Source: Methylobacterium terrae (GTDB lineage Bacteria; Pseudomonadota; Alphaproteobacteria; Rhizobiales; Beijerinckiaceae). Taken from it: a stretch of 64,000 nucleotides of DNA. Positions 29,603-38,699 of this stretch are shown here, in pieces; the stretch's first letter is position 1, and every line of letters starts with the position of its first letter. Below the pieces are notes generated by a model, which had not been told where the DNA came from, searched no databases, and saw only the letters and a program-made list of their open reading frames with translations. The position numbers and the translations under genes were made by a program. The DNA lies in assembly GCF_003173755.1 (NCBI RefSeq), contig NZ_CP029553.1:521001-585000 (forward strand), written 5' to 3'.

Positions 29603-30897
29603 ATGGCGCGCCGCTGGCTCATCCTCGCCGACGACCTCACGGGTGCGGCCGACTGCGCCATCGCCTTCGCCCGGCGCGGCCGCTCGGCGGTCGTGCAGTG
29701 GGGCGAGGCGGGCCGCGAGGCGCAGGAGGACGTCGTCTCCCACGACGCCGATAGCCGCCAGCTCGGGCCCGAGGCCGCCGCTTCGCGCCACGCCGCCCTG
29801 ACTGAGCGCCTGCACCGGCCGGGCGCCGGGATGTTCAAGAAGATCGACTCGACCTTGCGCGGGCAGCCGGCGGCGGAACTCGCCGCGACGCTCGACGGGG
29901 TGCGCCGGCGGACCGGCCGGGCGTTCGGGGTCCTGGCGCCGGCCTTCCCGGCGACCGGACGCACCACGAAGGGCGGGCGGATCCTGGTCGCGGGCCGGCC
30001 GCTGGAGGAGACCGAGCTCTGGCGGCGCGACCACACCTACCCGACCGGCGCGCTCCCCGCGATGCTGGACGGGGCCGGCCTCGCGAGCACGGTGATCGAC
30101 CTCGCGACCGTGCGGGCCGGCGGCGACGCCCTGCGCGACGCCCTCGCGGCCGCCGCGCGGGACCAATCGGTCGCGGTGCTCGACGCGGACGAGGACGACG
30201 ACCTCGCGCGCGTCGCCGCCGCCGGCCTCGCGGCGGCGGCGCGGGAGGGCCTGGACGAGAGCCTGGTCTGGATCGGCAGCGCCGGCCTCGCCCACGCCCT
30301 GGCGGCGGCCGAGGACGCGCCGCCCGCCCCGGCCCGCACGGTCGCGAGCGGCCCGGGCGGCACGCTCGTGGTGGTGGGGAGCCTCGCGGCGGTCTCCCGC
30401 GCCGCATCCCGCAGGCTGGCGGCCGAGGCGCGGATGCGCCACGTCCCGGTGGCACCCGAGTGGCTGCTCGCGGCGAGCGAGGAGGAGCGGACGCGCTGGC
30501 GCGACGCCGTCACCGCGCGCCTCGCCGTCGGGGACGACGTCCTGGTCGAGGTCTCCATGGGCAACGTCTCCACGGGCAACATCTCCGGGGGCGAGGCGCC
30601 GGACCTGCGCCTCGGATCGCGCCTCGCGGACGCCCTCGGCGCGCTGCTTTGCCCCACCGCCCGCCATCTCGGCGGGCTGGTGGCGACCGGCGGCGAGACC
30701 GCGGCGGCTCTGCTCGCCCATTTCGGGGTCGACGGCCTGGCGCTGATCGACGAGATCGAGCCGGGCGTGTCGCTCGGCCTCACGCGGGGCCGCATCGCCG
30801 TGCCGATCGTCACCAAGGCCGGCGCCTTCGGCACCGAGGATACGCTCTCGCGCGCCGTGCACCATCTCCGGGCCATCAGACACGAAGGGTCTCCGAC

Positions 30898-30901
<4 letters not shown>
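29603..30901 (+). CDS. dtnK: Four-carbon acid sugar kinase (DtnK/OtnK, DUF1537 type)
   Basis: This 432-residue kinase has the DUF1537 N-terminal signature LILADDLTGAADCAIAFARR, the block FKKIDSTLRGQPAAEL, and a C-terminal nucleotide-binding region (LVATGGETAAALLAHFGV, then TKAGAFGTEDTL). The family phosphorylates D-threonate, D-erythronate or related acids at the 4-OH. It is followed with a 4-nt overlap by pdxA2, the gene pair described for D-threonate and D-erythronate catabolism; which of the two is used here is undecided. The stop overlaps the pdxA2 ATG. Confidence 0.85.
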
Positions 30902-31896
<995 letters not shown>

Positions 31897-31901
31897 GCCC
31901 C

Positions 31902-32687
31902 GTGACGCGGGGTCGGCACCGTCACCCGCTGCTCCTGGAAGCGCTCCGGGCCGGCGAGGTCGTGGTCGAGGAACTGGCGGAGCGCTTCGGCGTCTCCGCC
32001 TCGACGATCCGGCGCGACCTGCAGCACCTGGCGGGGGAGAAGACGATCCGGCGCACCTATGGCGGCGCGGTGATCGCCCATCCCTTGGCCCATTCCTTGG
32101 CCCATCCCTTGCCCGAGACGAGCCTGAAGGAGCGCGAGGCGCAGGCCCGGCCCGAGAAGGCCGCCATCGCCCGGGCCGCCTTGAGCCTCCTCGCCGAGGA
32201 CGACATCCTGGTCCTCGACGGCGGCTCGACGGTGGCGGCCTTCGGGGCCGGGCTGATGGGGCGCCGCCACGCGATCATCACCAACAACCTGCCGCTGGTC
32301 GGCGTGCTCGCCGGCGCGGCCGGCCTCACGCTCACGGTGCTCGGCGGCGCGGTGCGCGCCGGCAGCATGAGCACGCTCGGCCCGCTGGCCGAGGCCGCCC
32401 TGCGCCGGCTCACCGCCGACAAGGCGGTGGTGAGCGGCGACGGCTTCGTCGCCGGCCGCGGCCTGTGCGAGGCGGCGATCGAGCAGGTCTCCCTCAAGTC
32501 GCTGATGATGGAGCAGGCGGGCGAGGTGGTGGTGCTGATGGATTCGTCCAAGCTCGGCCGCGCGACGCAAGGGGCCTGGGCGCCGCTGCCGCGGCGCTGG
32601 ACCCTGGTGACCGATGCCGGCGCGACGCAGGCGCAATGCGCGGAGGCCGAGGAGGCCGGGGCGCGGGTGGTGCGGGCGGGGTCCTGA
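31902..32687 (+). CDS. DeoR family transcriptional repressor
   Basis: This 261-residue regulator has an N-terminal DeoR helix-turn-helix (VEELAERFGVSASTIRRDLQ, about residues 22-41) and the sugar-phosphate-sensing DeoRC domain (LDGGSTVAAFG, ITNNLPLVGVL, VLMDSSKLGR). It begins at GTG 31902, 5 nt after pdxA2, and probably represses the operon, with the effector a phosphorylated intermediate. Between the two domains lies a short in-frame repeat (AHPLAHSLAHPLPE) encoded by near-identical TTGGCCCAT units around 32086-32111. Confidence 0.88.
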   Translation: MTRGRHRHPLLLEALRAGEVVVEELAERFGVSASTIRRDLQHLAGEKTIRRTYGGAVIAHPLAHSLAHPLPETSLKEREAQARPEKAAIARAALSLLAEDDILVLDGGSTVAAFGAGLMGRRHAIITNNLPLVGVLAGAAGLTLTVLGGAVRAGSMSTLGPLAEAALRRLTADKAVVSGDGFVAGRGLCEAAIEQVSLKSLMMEQAGEVVVLMDSSKLGRATQGAWAPLPRRWTLVTDAGATQAQCAEAEEAGARVVRAGS

Positions 32688-32940
32688 TCCCGGTCGCCGT
32701 CGCAGGCGCGGACACGACGGGCCCGGGGCGCCGCCCGCCCGCGCGCGCGATGCCCGGCCAAGATTACCTACGTATGTCATGATCTAACATGCCAAGTCTT
32801 TGCTGCGCATGTCGTTCTCATGTTTCTATTATTTTCTGATTGTAACGGTATTGGAGTATATCTGGACAGTCCTTAGGTCATCAAACATTCTTTAAATACG
32901 GCAGTCACGTGAGATCTGCCGCCACACAGAGAACGGCATC
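32688..32940. other. AT-rich spacer upstream of the Cys-rich peptide
   Basis: From about 32760 to 32930 base composition drops sharply against the surrounding GC-rich genes, with runs such as TTTCTATTATTTTCTGATTG (32823-32842) and TTTAAATACGG (32891-32901). This is the probable promoter region for the small peptide gene. No single -35/-10 pair stands out, so no promoter is placed. No other gene is seen. Confidence 0.55.
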
Positions 32941-33084
32941 ATGAAGAAGCTCGACGCCAAGTCCCTCGGCTCCGTCGCCGGCGGCTGCTGCAAGCCGGCC
33001 TGCCCGCCGCCCTGCCCGCCGCCGGCCCCGGCCTGCCCGCCCCCGGCCCATACCTGCGGCAGCGTCAAGTCCGGCTGCTGCTGA
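32941..33084 (+). CDS. Double-glycine-leader Cys/Pro-rich peptide (candidate secreted or modified peptide)
   Basis: This 47-residue peptide reads MKKLDAKSLGSVAGG as a leader, then a 32-residue core with eight cysteines. The leader fits the double-glycine consensus exactly: Leu4 at -12, Leu9 at -7, Val12 at -4 and Gly14-Gly15 at -2/-1. The core starts and ends with a Cys-Cys pair and is built on C-P-P-P and P-A-C units (cysteines at 16, 17, 21, 25, 32, 39, 46 and 47). Such leaders are normally cut by C39-peptidase ABC exporters or RiPP proteases. No exporter, maturase or immunity gene lies in the neighbourhood. A GAGAA sits just upstream of the ATG as a weak ribosome site. Alternatives are a metal-binding peptide or a chance reading frame, the latter being unlikely given the motif and its own AT-rich leader and terminator. 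Confidence 0.68.
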   Translation: MKKLDAKSLGSVAGGCCKPACPPPCPPPAPACPPPAHTCGSVKSGCC

Positions 33085-33143
33085 TCCGGCCGGACGTGCC
33101 GGCGACGGGACCGCACGCGGCCATCGCCGGATGACCCTCCGGT

Positions 33144-33236
33144 GCCTCCTCTCCCCGGTGGATTTCGAGTGTGCCCGGAATCCGCGAGCGCTGGACGAAG
33201 CCGGGCAAGCCCGGCTTCTTTCGGGGGAGAGGAGGC
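33144..33236. terminator. Nested double hairpin between peptide and amidohydrolase genes
   Basis: The outer arms 33144-33156 and 33224-33236 (GCCTCCTCTCCCC and its complement) pair perfectly over 13 bp. Inside, GAAGCCGGG (33197-33205) and CCCGGCTTC (33210-33218) form a 9-bp hairpin with a CAAG loop and a TTT tail. The inner hairpin resembles a rho-independent terminator for the peptide gene; the whole structure also stands before the end of the convergent amidohydrolase gene. Confidence 0.72.
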
Positions 33237-33300
33237 ATCCCGCGCGCCGGCCCGTCCCCGGCCGGCCTGCCGGCAGGGCGCTGCCAGGACGCGCGACAGG

Positions 33301-34545
33301 TCAGGCCGCCAGCTCGTCCTTGACGAAGCGCCCGTCGATCATGATCGCCCGCATGTGCCGGCCCTGGCCGGTCAGCAGCGAGAGGTCGGAGAGCGGATCG
33401 CCGTCGACGACGATCAGGTCGGCGAAGGCGCCCGGCGCCACCACGCCGGCCTTGCCCTCCAGGCGCACGACCTTGGCGGCGTTGACCGTGGCCGAGCGGA
33501 TCACCTCGATCGCCGGCAGGCAGCGGCCGCGGATCACGAACTCCTCCGACTGGTGGCGGTGCATCTCGCCGAGGAGGTCGGTGCCATAGGCCATCATCAC
33601 GCCCGCGTCGCGCAGGGTCTCGAGGGCGGAGAGCCCCGCCTCGCGCACGTCCTCGATCTTGGCGACAGAGGCCGGCGGCAGGCCCAGGGAGGCCCCCTCG
33701 CGCGCGAGCGCGTCGAAGGTGACGTTGGTCGGCACCACGTAGGCGCCCTTGTCGCGGATCAGCCGCGCGGTCTCGGGCCGCACCAGGTTGCCGTGCTCGA
33801 CCGAGATCACCCCGTTCTCCACCGCCCGGCGGATCGCCTCGTCGGTGTAGAGGTGGGCGGCGACGTAGGTCTGGGCGTTGTTCGCCTCCTCGACGATCGC
33901 CCGCAATTCGTCCACCGAGTAGCCGAGGAACGCGATCGGGTCGGTCGGCGAGGACACGCCGCCGTTGGCCATGATCTTGATGAAGTCGGCCCCGGCCTTG
34001 ATCTCCTCGCGCGCCACGCGGCGCACGGCGTCGATCCCGTCGCAGACCCGCCCCATCGCCCCGAGCTTCGTGCCGTAATGGCTCACGTCGCGGGAATGAT
34101 AGCGGCCGCGATAGTCGGTGTGGCCGCCGGTCTGCGACAGGGCCTTGCCGCAGATCACGAGGCGCGGGCCGTCGATCAGCCCTTCCTTCACCGCCATCAC
34201 CAGGCCGTGGTCGGCGCCGCCGAGGTCGCGCACGGTGGTGAAGCCGCGCATCAGCATCCCGCGCATGATCTTTGCGGTGCGCAGGGCCACCAGGGAATCC
34301 GGCAGGTCGGCGTTGGCGCCGAGGTCGGGGATCGTCGCGATGACGTGGACGTGGCAGTCGATCAGGCCCGGCATCAGCGTGCGCCCGGCGAGGTCGATGA
34401 CGCGGGCCGACGAGGCGGTCAGCGGCCGGTCCGACACCTCCCGGATCGTGCCGCCCTCGACCAGCACGTCGCGGCCCTCGAGCGCGGCGTCGTGGGTTCC
34501 GTCGAGGATCGTGGCGTTGCGGAACAGGACGAGGTTGGCGCTCAT
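33301..34545 (-). CDS. Metal-dependent amidohydrolase family protein
   Basis: This 414-residue TIM-barrel amidohydrolase has the full metal set: HxH in GLIDCHVHVIA, a likely carboxylated Lys in ADFIKIMANGG, His in YVAAHLYTD and ISVEHGNLV, and the catalytic Asp in MAYGTDLLGEMHRH. This branch includes imidazolonepropionase-like and Xaa-Pro/organophosphate-type hydrolases. It has no signal peptide. ATG 34545 is divergent from the TetR gene, separated by a strong palindrome. The transporter and second amidohydrolase beyond the TetR gene suggest a shared substrate, probably an amide of a polyamine-like compound, which is inference. Confidence 0.85.
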   Translation of the reverse strand: MSANLVLFRNATILDGTHDAALEGRDVLVEGGTIREVSDRPLTASSARVIDLAGRTLMPGLIDCHVHVIATIPDLGANADLPDSLVALRTAKIMRGMLMRGFTTVRDLGGADHGLVMAVKEGLIDGPRLVICGKALSQTGGHTDYRGRYHSRDVSHYGTKLGAMGRVCDGIDAVRRVAREEIKAGADFIKIMANGGVSSPTDPIAFLGYSVDELRAIVEEANNAQTYVAAHLYTDEAIRRAVENGVISVEHGNLVRPETARLIRDKGAYVVPTNVTFDALAREGASLGLPPASVAKIEDVREAGLSALETLRDAGVMMAYGTDLLGEMHRHQSEEFVIRGRCLPAIEVIRSATVNAAKVVRLEGKAGVVAPGAFADLIVVDGDPLSDLSLLTGQGRHMRAIMIDGRFVKDELAA

Positions 34546-34622
34546 GCGGGCGGTCCCTTCTTCGTGCGGTGCGGCCCGGGGGATGAGGGCGCGCGGGAGC
34601 GGACGGCACACTGGACAGAGCG

Positions 34623-34648
34623 AAAAAAACAGGCAAGCTTGTTTTTTT
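34623..34648. promoter_or_regulatory. Candidate TetR operator (26-bp palindrome)
   Basis: The 26-bp sequence begins AAAAAAACAGGC and ends TTGTTTTTTT; 11 of 13 pairs are symmetric. It lies between the divergent amidohydrolase and TetR genes, 28 nt from the TetR start, as expected for autoregulation and co-control of both promoters. Confidence 0.65.
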
Positions 34649-34675
34649 ATCGGGCGCTCGCGATCGGGAGGAGCG

Positions 34676-35365
34676 GTGACTCAGACCGGACGGCAGCCGC
34701 AGGCTGGACGGCAGCCGCAGGCTGGACGGCAGCCGCAGGCGCGCAGCCTCGCGACGCGCGAGCGGGTGGTGCGCGCGACGATCGACGAGATCTACGCGGT
34801 GGGCTACCACGCGGCCACGACGCAGGCGATCGCCGAGCGTGCGCAGGTCTCGCGCGGGGCGCTGCTGCACCATTTCCCGACCCGGGCCGACCTGGTGCGC
34901 GCGGCACTCGAGACCCTGCTCGACGACGGCACCGCCGAGATCCGGTCGGTGTCGCGGAACGTGCGGACGGGGGCGCTGCCGCTCGCCGACTTCGTCGAGT
35001 TCCTGTGGCCGCTGTTCTCGGGCCGGTTCTTCCACCTCTCGATGGAGCTGATCAACGAGGCCCGCACCGATGCGGAGCTGCGAGAGTCCCTGATCCCGGT
35101 GGTGCAGCGCTTCCACGCCGCCCTCGACGCGATCTGGGCCGAGTTCTGCGATGCCGACGCACGGCCGCCCCGGGAAGCGAGGATCATCCTCAACCTCACC
35201 GTCAACCTGATGCGCGGCATGGGCGTGCAGACCGTGCTGCGTCCCGACCCGGATTACTACCGCGACCTGATCGAGGCCTGGAAGACGGTGCTGCCGCAAT
35301 TGATCGCCGGCCCTGCGGGCGACGCCGCCTTCGCAGGATCCCGCTTCCGCGAGGTGCGGGCGTGA
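34676..35365 (+). CDS. TetR family transcriptional regulator
   Basis: This 229-residue regulator has an N-terminal TetR helix-turn-helix (ATIDEIYAVGYHAATTQAIA, then RAQVSRGALLHHFPTRADL) and a helical ligand-binding half. Before the helix-turn-helix lies a repeat of GRQPQA, three copies from an 18-nt DNA unit (34688-34741). The GTG at 34676 is preceded by GGGAGGAG. It is divergent from one amidohydrolase and upstream of an ABC transporter operon, whose promoter region carries related GTCTTGCC motifs. It probably controls both. Confidence 0.87.
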   Translation: MTQTGRQPQAGRQPQAGRQPQARSLATRERVVRATIDEIYAVGYHAATTQAIAERAQVSRGALLHHFPTRADLVRAALETLLDDGTAEIRSVSRNVRTGALPLADFVEFLWPLFSGRFFHLSMELINEARTDAELRESLIPVVQRFHAALDAIWAEFCDADARPPREARIILNLTVNLMRGMGVQTVLRPDPDYYRDLIEAWKTVLPQLIAGPAGDAAFAGSRFREVRA

Positions 35366-35387
35366 GCGTCGCCCGGCCCTGGCATCC

Positions 35388-35449
35388 GTCTTGCCATCAC
35401 GGCAACACCTGTCTTGCCAGCAAGCCCGGTACCTGTCTTACAAACAGGT
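35388..35449. promoter_or_regulatory. Repeated GTCTTGCC motifs and a palindrome before the ABC operon
   Basis: GTCTTGCC occurs at 35388 and 35411, and GTCTTAC at 35435, spaced 23-24 nt, about two helical turns. The last copy lies within ACCTGT-N7-ACAGGT (35431-35449). The palindrome upstream of the TetR gene contains the complementary GGCAAG, so the same regulator may bind here. Confidence 0.45.
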
Positions 35450-35489
35450 CAGCTGTCCTGCAGCCGTCCGAGCCGAATCCGTGAACCGC

Positions 35490-36353
35490 ATGAGCGCCGC
35501 CTCCCTCTCCCCCGCCTCGGCGGCCCCGGCCGCGGCCGGTCCCGGCCCGTCGGTCCGGCTCGGTCGCCTCGCCGTCCTGGCGGCCGTCATCCTCGCCTAC
35601 GCGATCGTGTTCGCGCCGATCGTGATGGTGATCGTGACCTCGGTCTTCGACCAGGAGATCGTCAGCTTCCCGCCGGACGGGCTGACGCTGCGCTGGTACG
35701 TCAATGCCTGGGCGCAGCGCGACTTCGCCCGCGGCTTCCTCACCTCGCTCCAGATCGCGCTCGCGGCGACCGCGATCGGCGTGCCGCTCGGCACCGCCGC
35801 GGCTTTGGCGCTGGTGCGGGCGAACATCCCGGGCCGCGGGGCGATCAGCACCTTCCTGCTGGCGCCGCTGGCGGTGCCGGCGATCGTCGCGGGCTCGGCC
35901 CTCTACATGTTCTATCTCCGGGCCGAGGACTGGCTCGACATGGACATCAAGGCGACTCTGGGCGGCCTCGTCGCCGCCAACGTGCTGATCACGATCCCCT
36001 GGACCGTGCGCCTCGTCACCGCGAGCCTCGCCGGGCTCGACCGCTCGGCGGAGGAGGCGGCGGCCAATCTCGGCGCGCGGCCGTTCACGGTGTTCACCCG
36101 CATCACCCTGCCGATGCTGCGGCCCGGCATCGTCGCGGCGGCCCTGTTCTCCTTCGTGGCGAGCTTCGAGAACCTCGAGCTCAACCTCCTCCTCGTCGGC
36201 CCGGGGCGCACCACGCTGCCCGTCGCCATGCTGAGCTACCTGGAATTCCGAATGGACCCGACCCTGGCCGCCGTCGCGACCGCGCAGATCCTGATGGTGA
36301 CGATCCTGATGCTGGTCACCGACCGCTTCGTGAAGCTGTCGCGGATCGTCTGA
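35490..36353 (+). CDS. ABC transporter permease, spermidine/putrescine (PotC-like)
   Basis: This 287-residue permease has about six membrane segments and the EAA loop AEEAAANLGARPFTVFTRITLP that contacts the ATPase. It is of the PotC type, by the late-segment patterns (SYLEFRMDPTLAAVATAQI). ATG 35490 was chosen; GTG 35481 is an alternative. The stop overlaps the ATPase ATG by 1 nt. Together with the following three genes it forms a complete importer for a polyamine-like or similar small cation. Confidence 0.87.
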   Translation: MSAASLSPASAAPAAAGPGPSVRLGRLAVLAAVILAYAIVFAPIVMVIVTSVFDQEIVSFPPDGLTLRWYVNAWAQRDFARGFLTSLQIALAATAIGVPLGTAAALALVRANIPGRGAISTFLLAPLAVPAIVAGSALYMFYLRAEDWLDMDIKATLGGLVAANVLITIPWTVRLVTASLAGLDRSAEEAAANLGARPFTVFTRITLPMLRPGIVAAALFSFVASFENLELNLLLVGPGRTTLPVAMLSYLEFRMDPTLAAVATAQILMVTILMLVTDRFVKLSRIV

Positions 36354-37441
36354 TGGGCACGCTCCTCCTCGACGGCGTCACCAAGCGCTACGGCGAGGCG
36401 ACCGCGGTCGCCGGCGTCGACCTCGACATCCGCCAGGGCGAGCTGGTCGCCCTGCTCGGCCCCTCCGGCTGCGGCAAGACCACGACGCTGCGCATGGTCG
36501 CGGGCTTCATCGAGCCGACCGCCGGCCGCGTCGTCATCGGCGGGCGCGACGTGACGCGGCTGCCACCGCACGCCCGCGACACCGGGATGGTGTTCCAGTC
36601 CTACGCGCTGTTTCCCCACATGAGCGTCGCCGACAATGTCGGCTTCGGTCTCGAGATGCGGAAGGTGGGGCGCGCCGAGCGCGACCGGCGCATCGCCGAG
36701 GCCCTGCGGCTGGTGCGCCTCGACGCGCTCGCCGACCGGCTGCCGCGCCAGCTCTCGGGCGGGCAGCAGCAGCGCGTCGCGCTCGCCCGGGCGCTGGTGG
36801 TGAGCCCGGCGGTGTTCCTCCTCGACGAGCCGCTGTCGAACCTCGACGCGAAGCTGCGCTCCGAGGTGGGCCTGGAGATCCGCGAGCTGCAGAAGCGGCT
36901 CGGCCTCACGACCCTGATGGTCACCCACGACCAGGACGAGGCGCTCGCCATGGCCGACCGGCTGGTGGTGATGGAGCACGGCCGCGTGCTGCAGGTCGGC
37001 AGCGCCGAGGACCTCTACGAGCGCCCGGCCAACACCTTCGTCGCCGGCTTCGTCGGGCGCTGCAACCTCCTCGACGGCGCGCGCGAGGGGCCCAATGTGT
37101 TCCGGCTCGCGAGCGGCGCCGCCGTGCCCTGCGCCCCCGACGCGGGCGCGGCGAGCGGCCTGCTGGCGATCCGGCCCGAACGGGTCGAGGTCGCGCCCGA
37201 TCCCGCCGGCACCGGCCGGCTCAGGGCCGTGACCTATCTCGGCGCGCGCACGGAATACCACCTGGAGCTGGCCGGCGAGGCGATCGTCGCGGTGAGCCCG
37301 ACGCCGCTCCCCGACGATCCCCGCCGCCGCCTGACCGCCGGCGATCCCGTCCGCATCACCTGGACCCCCGACGCGGCCCGCGTCATCCCCGCACCCGACG
37401 CGGCCCGCGTCACCTCCGCAGCAGAGAGCCCCGCCCGATGA
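36353..37441 (+). CDS. ABC transporter ATP-binding protein (PotA-like)
   Basis: This 362-residue ATPase has Walker A GPSGCGKTT, Q-loop VFQSYALFP, signature LSGGQQQR, Walker B VFLLDEPLSNLD and switch His in MVTHDQDEA. A C-terminal TOBE-like domain (RPERVEVAPD, YLGARTEYHLEL) marks the PotA/PotG subfamily. The last ~25 residues hold a short duplication (DAARVIPAP / DAARVTSA). It overlaps the permease by 1 nt and the binding-protein gene by 4 nt. Confidence 0.93.
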   Translation: MGTLLLDGVTKRYGEATAVAGVDLDIRQGELVALLGPSGCGKTTTLRMVAGFIEPTAGRVVIGGRDVTRLPPHARDTGMVFQSYALFPHMSVADNVGFGLEMRKVGRAERDRRIAEALRLVRLDALADRLPRQLSGGQQQRVALARALVVSPAVFLLDEPLSNLDAKLRSEVGLEIRELQKRLGLTTLMVTHDQDEALAMADRLVVMEHGRVLQVGSAEDLYERPANTFVAGFVGRCNLLDGAREGPNVFRLASGAAVPCAPDAGAASGLLAIRPERVEVAPDPAGTGRLRAVTYLGARTEYHLELAGEAIVAVSPTPLPDDPRRRLTAGDPVRITWTPDAARVIPAPDAARVTSAAESPAR

Positions 37442-38466
37442 TCGTCACCCGTCGCACCCTGATGGCCGGCAGCGCCGCCCTCGGCCTCGCCGGCACGCTT
37501 CCCGCCCGCGCCCAGTCCGCCTCGATCGTCGTCGGCACCTGGGGCGGCGATTACGGCGCGCTCTTGCAGCAGAACATCGACGTCCCGCTGATGAAGCCGC
37601 AGGGCATCGAGGTGTCGCAGGACATCGCCAACCAGGACCCGCGCCGCACCAAGCTGATCGCCGAGCGCACCAGCCGCCGCGCCAGCATGGACGTCGCCTG
37701 CATCAACGACATCGACAGCTACATGCTGAGCCAGCTCGGCGTGCTGGAGACCGTGCCGGGCGCCGAGGTGCCGCGGCTGTCGCAGGTGATCGACGTCTTC
37801 AAGAAGCCGCACTCGATCCCGCACATCTACTCGGCGCTGGTCGTGCTCTACAACCCGAGCAAGGTCACGACCCCGCCGACCCGCTACAGTGACATCTTCG
37901 ACCCCAAGTACAAGGGCCGGGTCGGCTTCTCGGACATCCTCTGGAACTTCAACATGGCCGGCGCCAATATCGGGGCAGGCGGCACGTCGACCGACTTCAC
38001 CAAGGGCAAGGCCGCCCTGATGGACCTGAAGAAGCTCCAGCCGAAGGTCTATCCCTCGAACGAGACGCTCGCCGCGGCGCTGAAGTCAGAGGAGGTGTGG
38101 ATCTCGATGATGTGGCTCGCCCGCGGCTTCATGTGGAAGCAGGCCGGCATCCCGGTCGAGATGGCGATCCCCGAGGAGGGTGCGCTGCCGATCCTGTTCG
38201 AGGCCGGCGTGCCGAAGAACTCGCGCGCCAAGGACGGCGCCTTCAAGTACCTCAACGCCATGCTCGACCCGCAGGCGCAGGTCGCCTTCGCGCAGAAGAT
38301 GGGCTACGTGCCGACGGTCAAGGACGCCAAGCTGCCGGCTGATCTGGCCAAGCAGATCAGCCTGACGGAAGCCCAGCAGGCCAAGCTCCGCCCGCTCGAC
38401 TACGCGACGATGCAGGAGCAGCAGGCGGCGTTCAACGACTTCTGGAACAAGGAATTCAAGGGATAG
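37438..38466 (+). CDS. ABC transporter extracellular solute-binding protein
   Basis: This 342-residue periplasmic binding protein has a twin-arginine-like signal (MIVTRRTLMAGSAALGLAG, cut after ARA). The mature part has the PotD/PotF type-2 binding fold (VGTWGGDYGALLQQN, YSALVVLYNPSKV). Ligand identity is not evident. Its ATG overlaps the ATPase stop (ATGA). After its stop a nested palindrome separates it from the second permease gene. Confidence 0.88.
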   Translation: MIVTRRTLMAGSAALGLAGTLPARAQSASIVVGTWGGDYGALLQQNIDVPLMKPQGIEVSQDIANQDPRRTKLIAERTSRRASMDVACINDIDSYMLSQLGVLETVPGAEVPRLSQVIDVFKKPHSIPHIYSALVVLYNPSKVTTPPTRYSDIFDPKYKGRVGFSDILWNFNMAGANIGAGGTSTDFTKGKAALMDLKKLQPKVYPSNETLAAALKSEEVWISMMWLARGFMWKQAGIPVEMAIPEEGALPILFEAGVPKNSRAKDGAFKYLNAMLDPQAQVAFAQKMGYVPTVKDAKLPADLAKQISLTEAQQAKLRPLDYATMQEQQAAFNDFWNKEFKG

Positions 38467-38515
38467 GCGGTCGGATCGGCCGCGTGACGTCGCGGGCACT
38501 GCGCGTCATCCCATC

Positions 38516-38644
38516 CGCGACCTCATCCTGAGGTGTCGGTCGATCAGGGATCGACTGACCTCGAAGGCGGGCTCCAGTGATCTCGGCGACGTCTGGAGCC
38601 CTCCTTCGAGGCTCGCTTCGCTCGCACCTCAGGATGAGGTCGCG
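38516..38644. repeat. 129-bp nested inverted-repeat element
   Basis: The outer arms 38516-38535 and 38625-38644 (CGCGACCTCATCCTGAGGTG and its complement) pair perfectly over 20 bp. The inner arms 38559-38577 and 38593-38611 (CCTCGAAGGCGGGCTCCAG and complement) pair 18 of 19. A diverged relative lies at about 9010-9245. It interrupts the ABC operon between the binding-protein and second permease genes. Confidence 0.85.
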
Positions 38645-38699
38645 AGGGGGCTGAGCCGAAGACTCAGCCGAGCAGCTTCCAAGATCGAGACCTCCGCCC

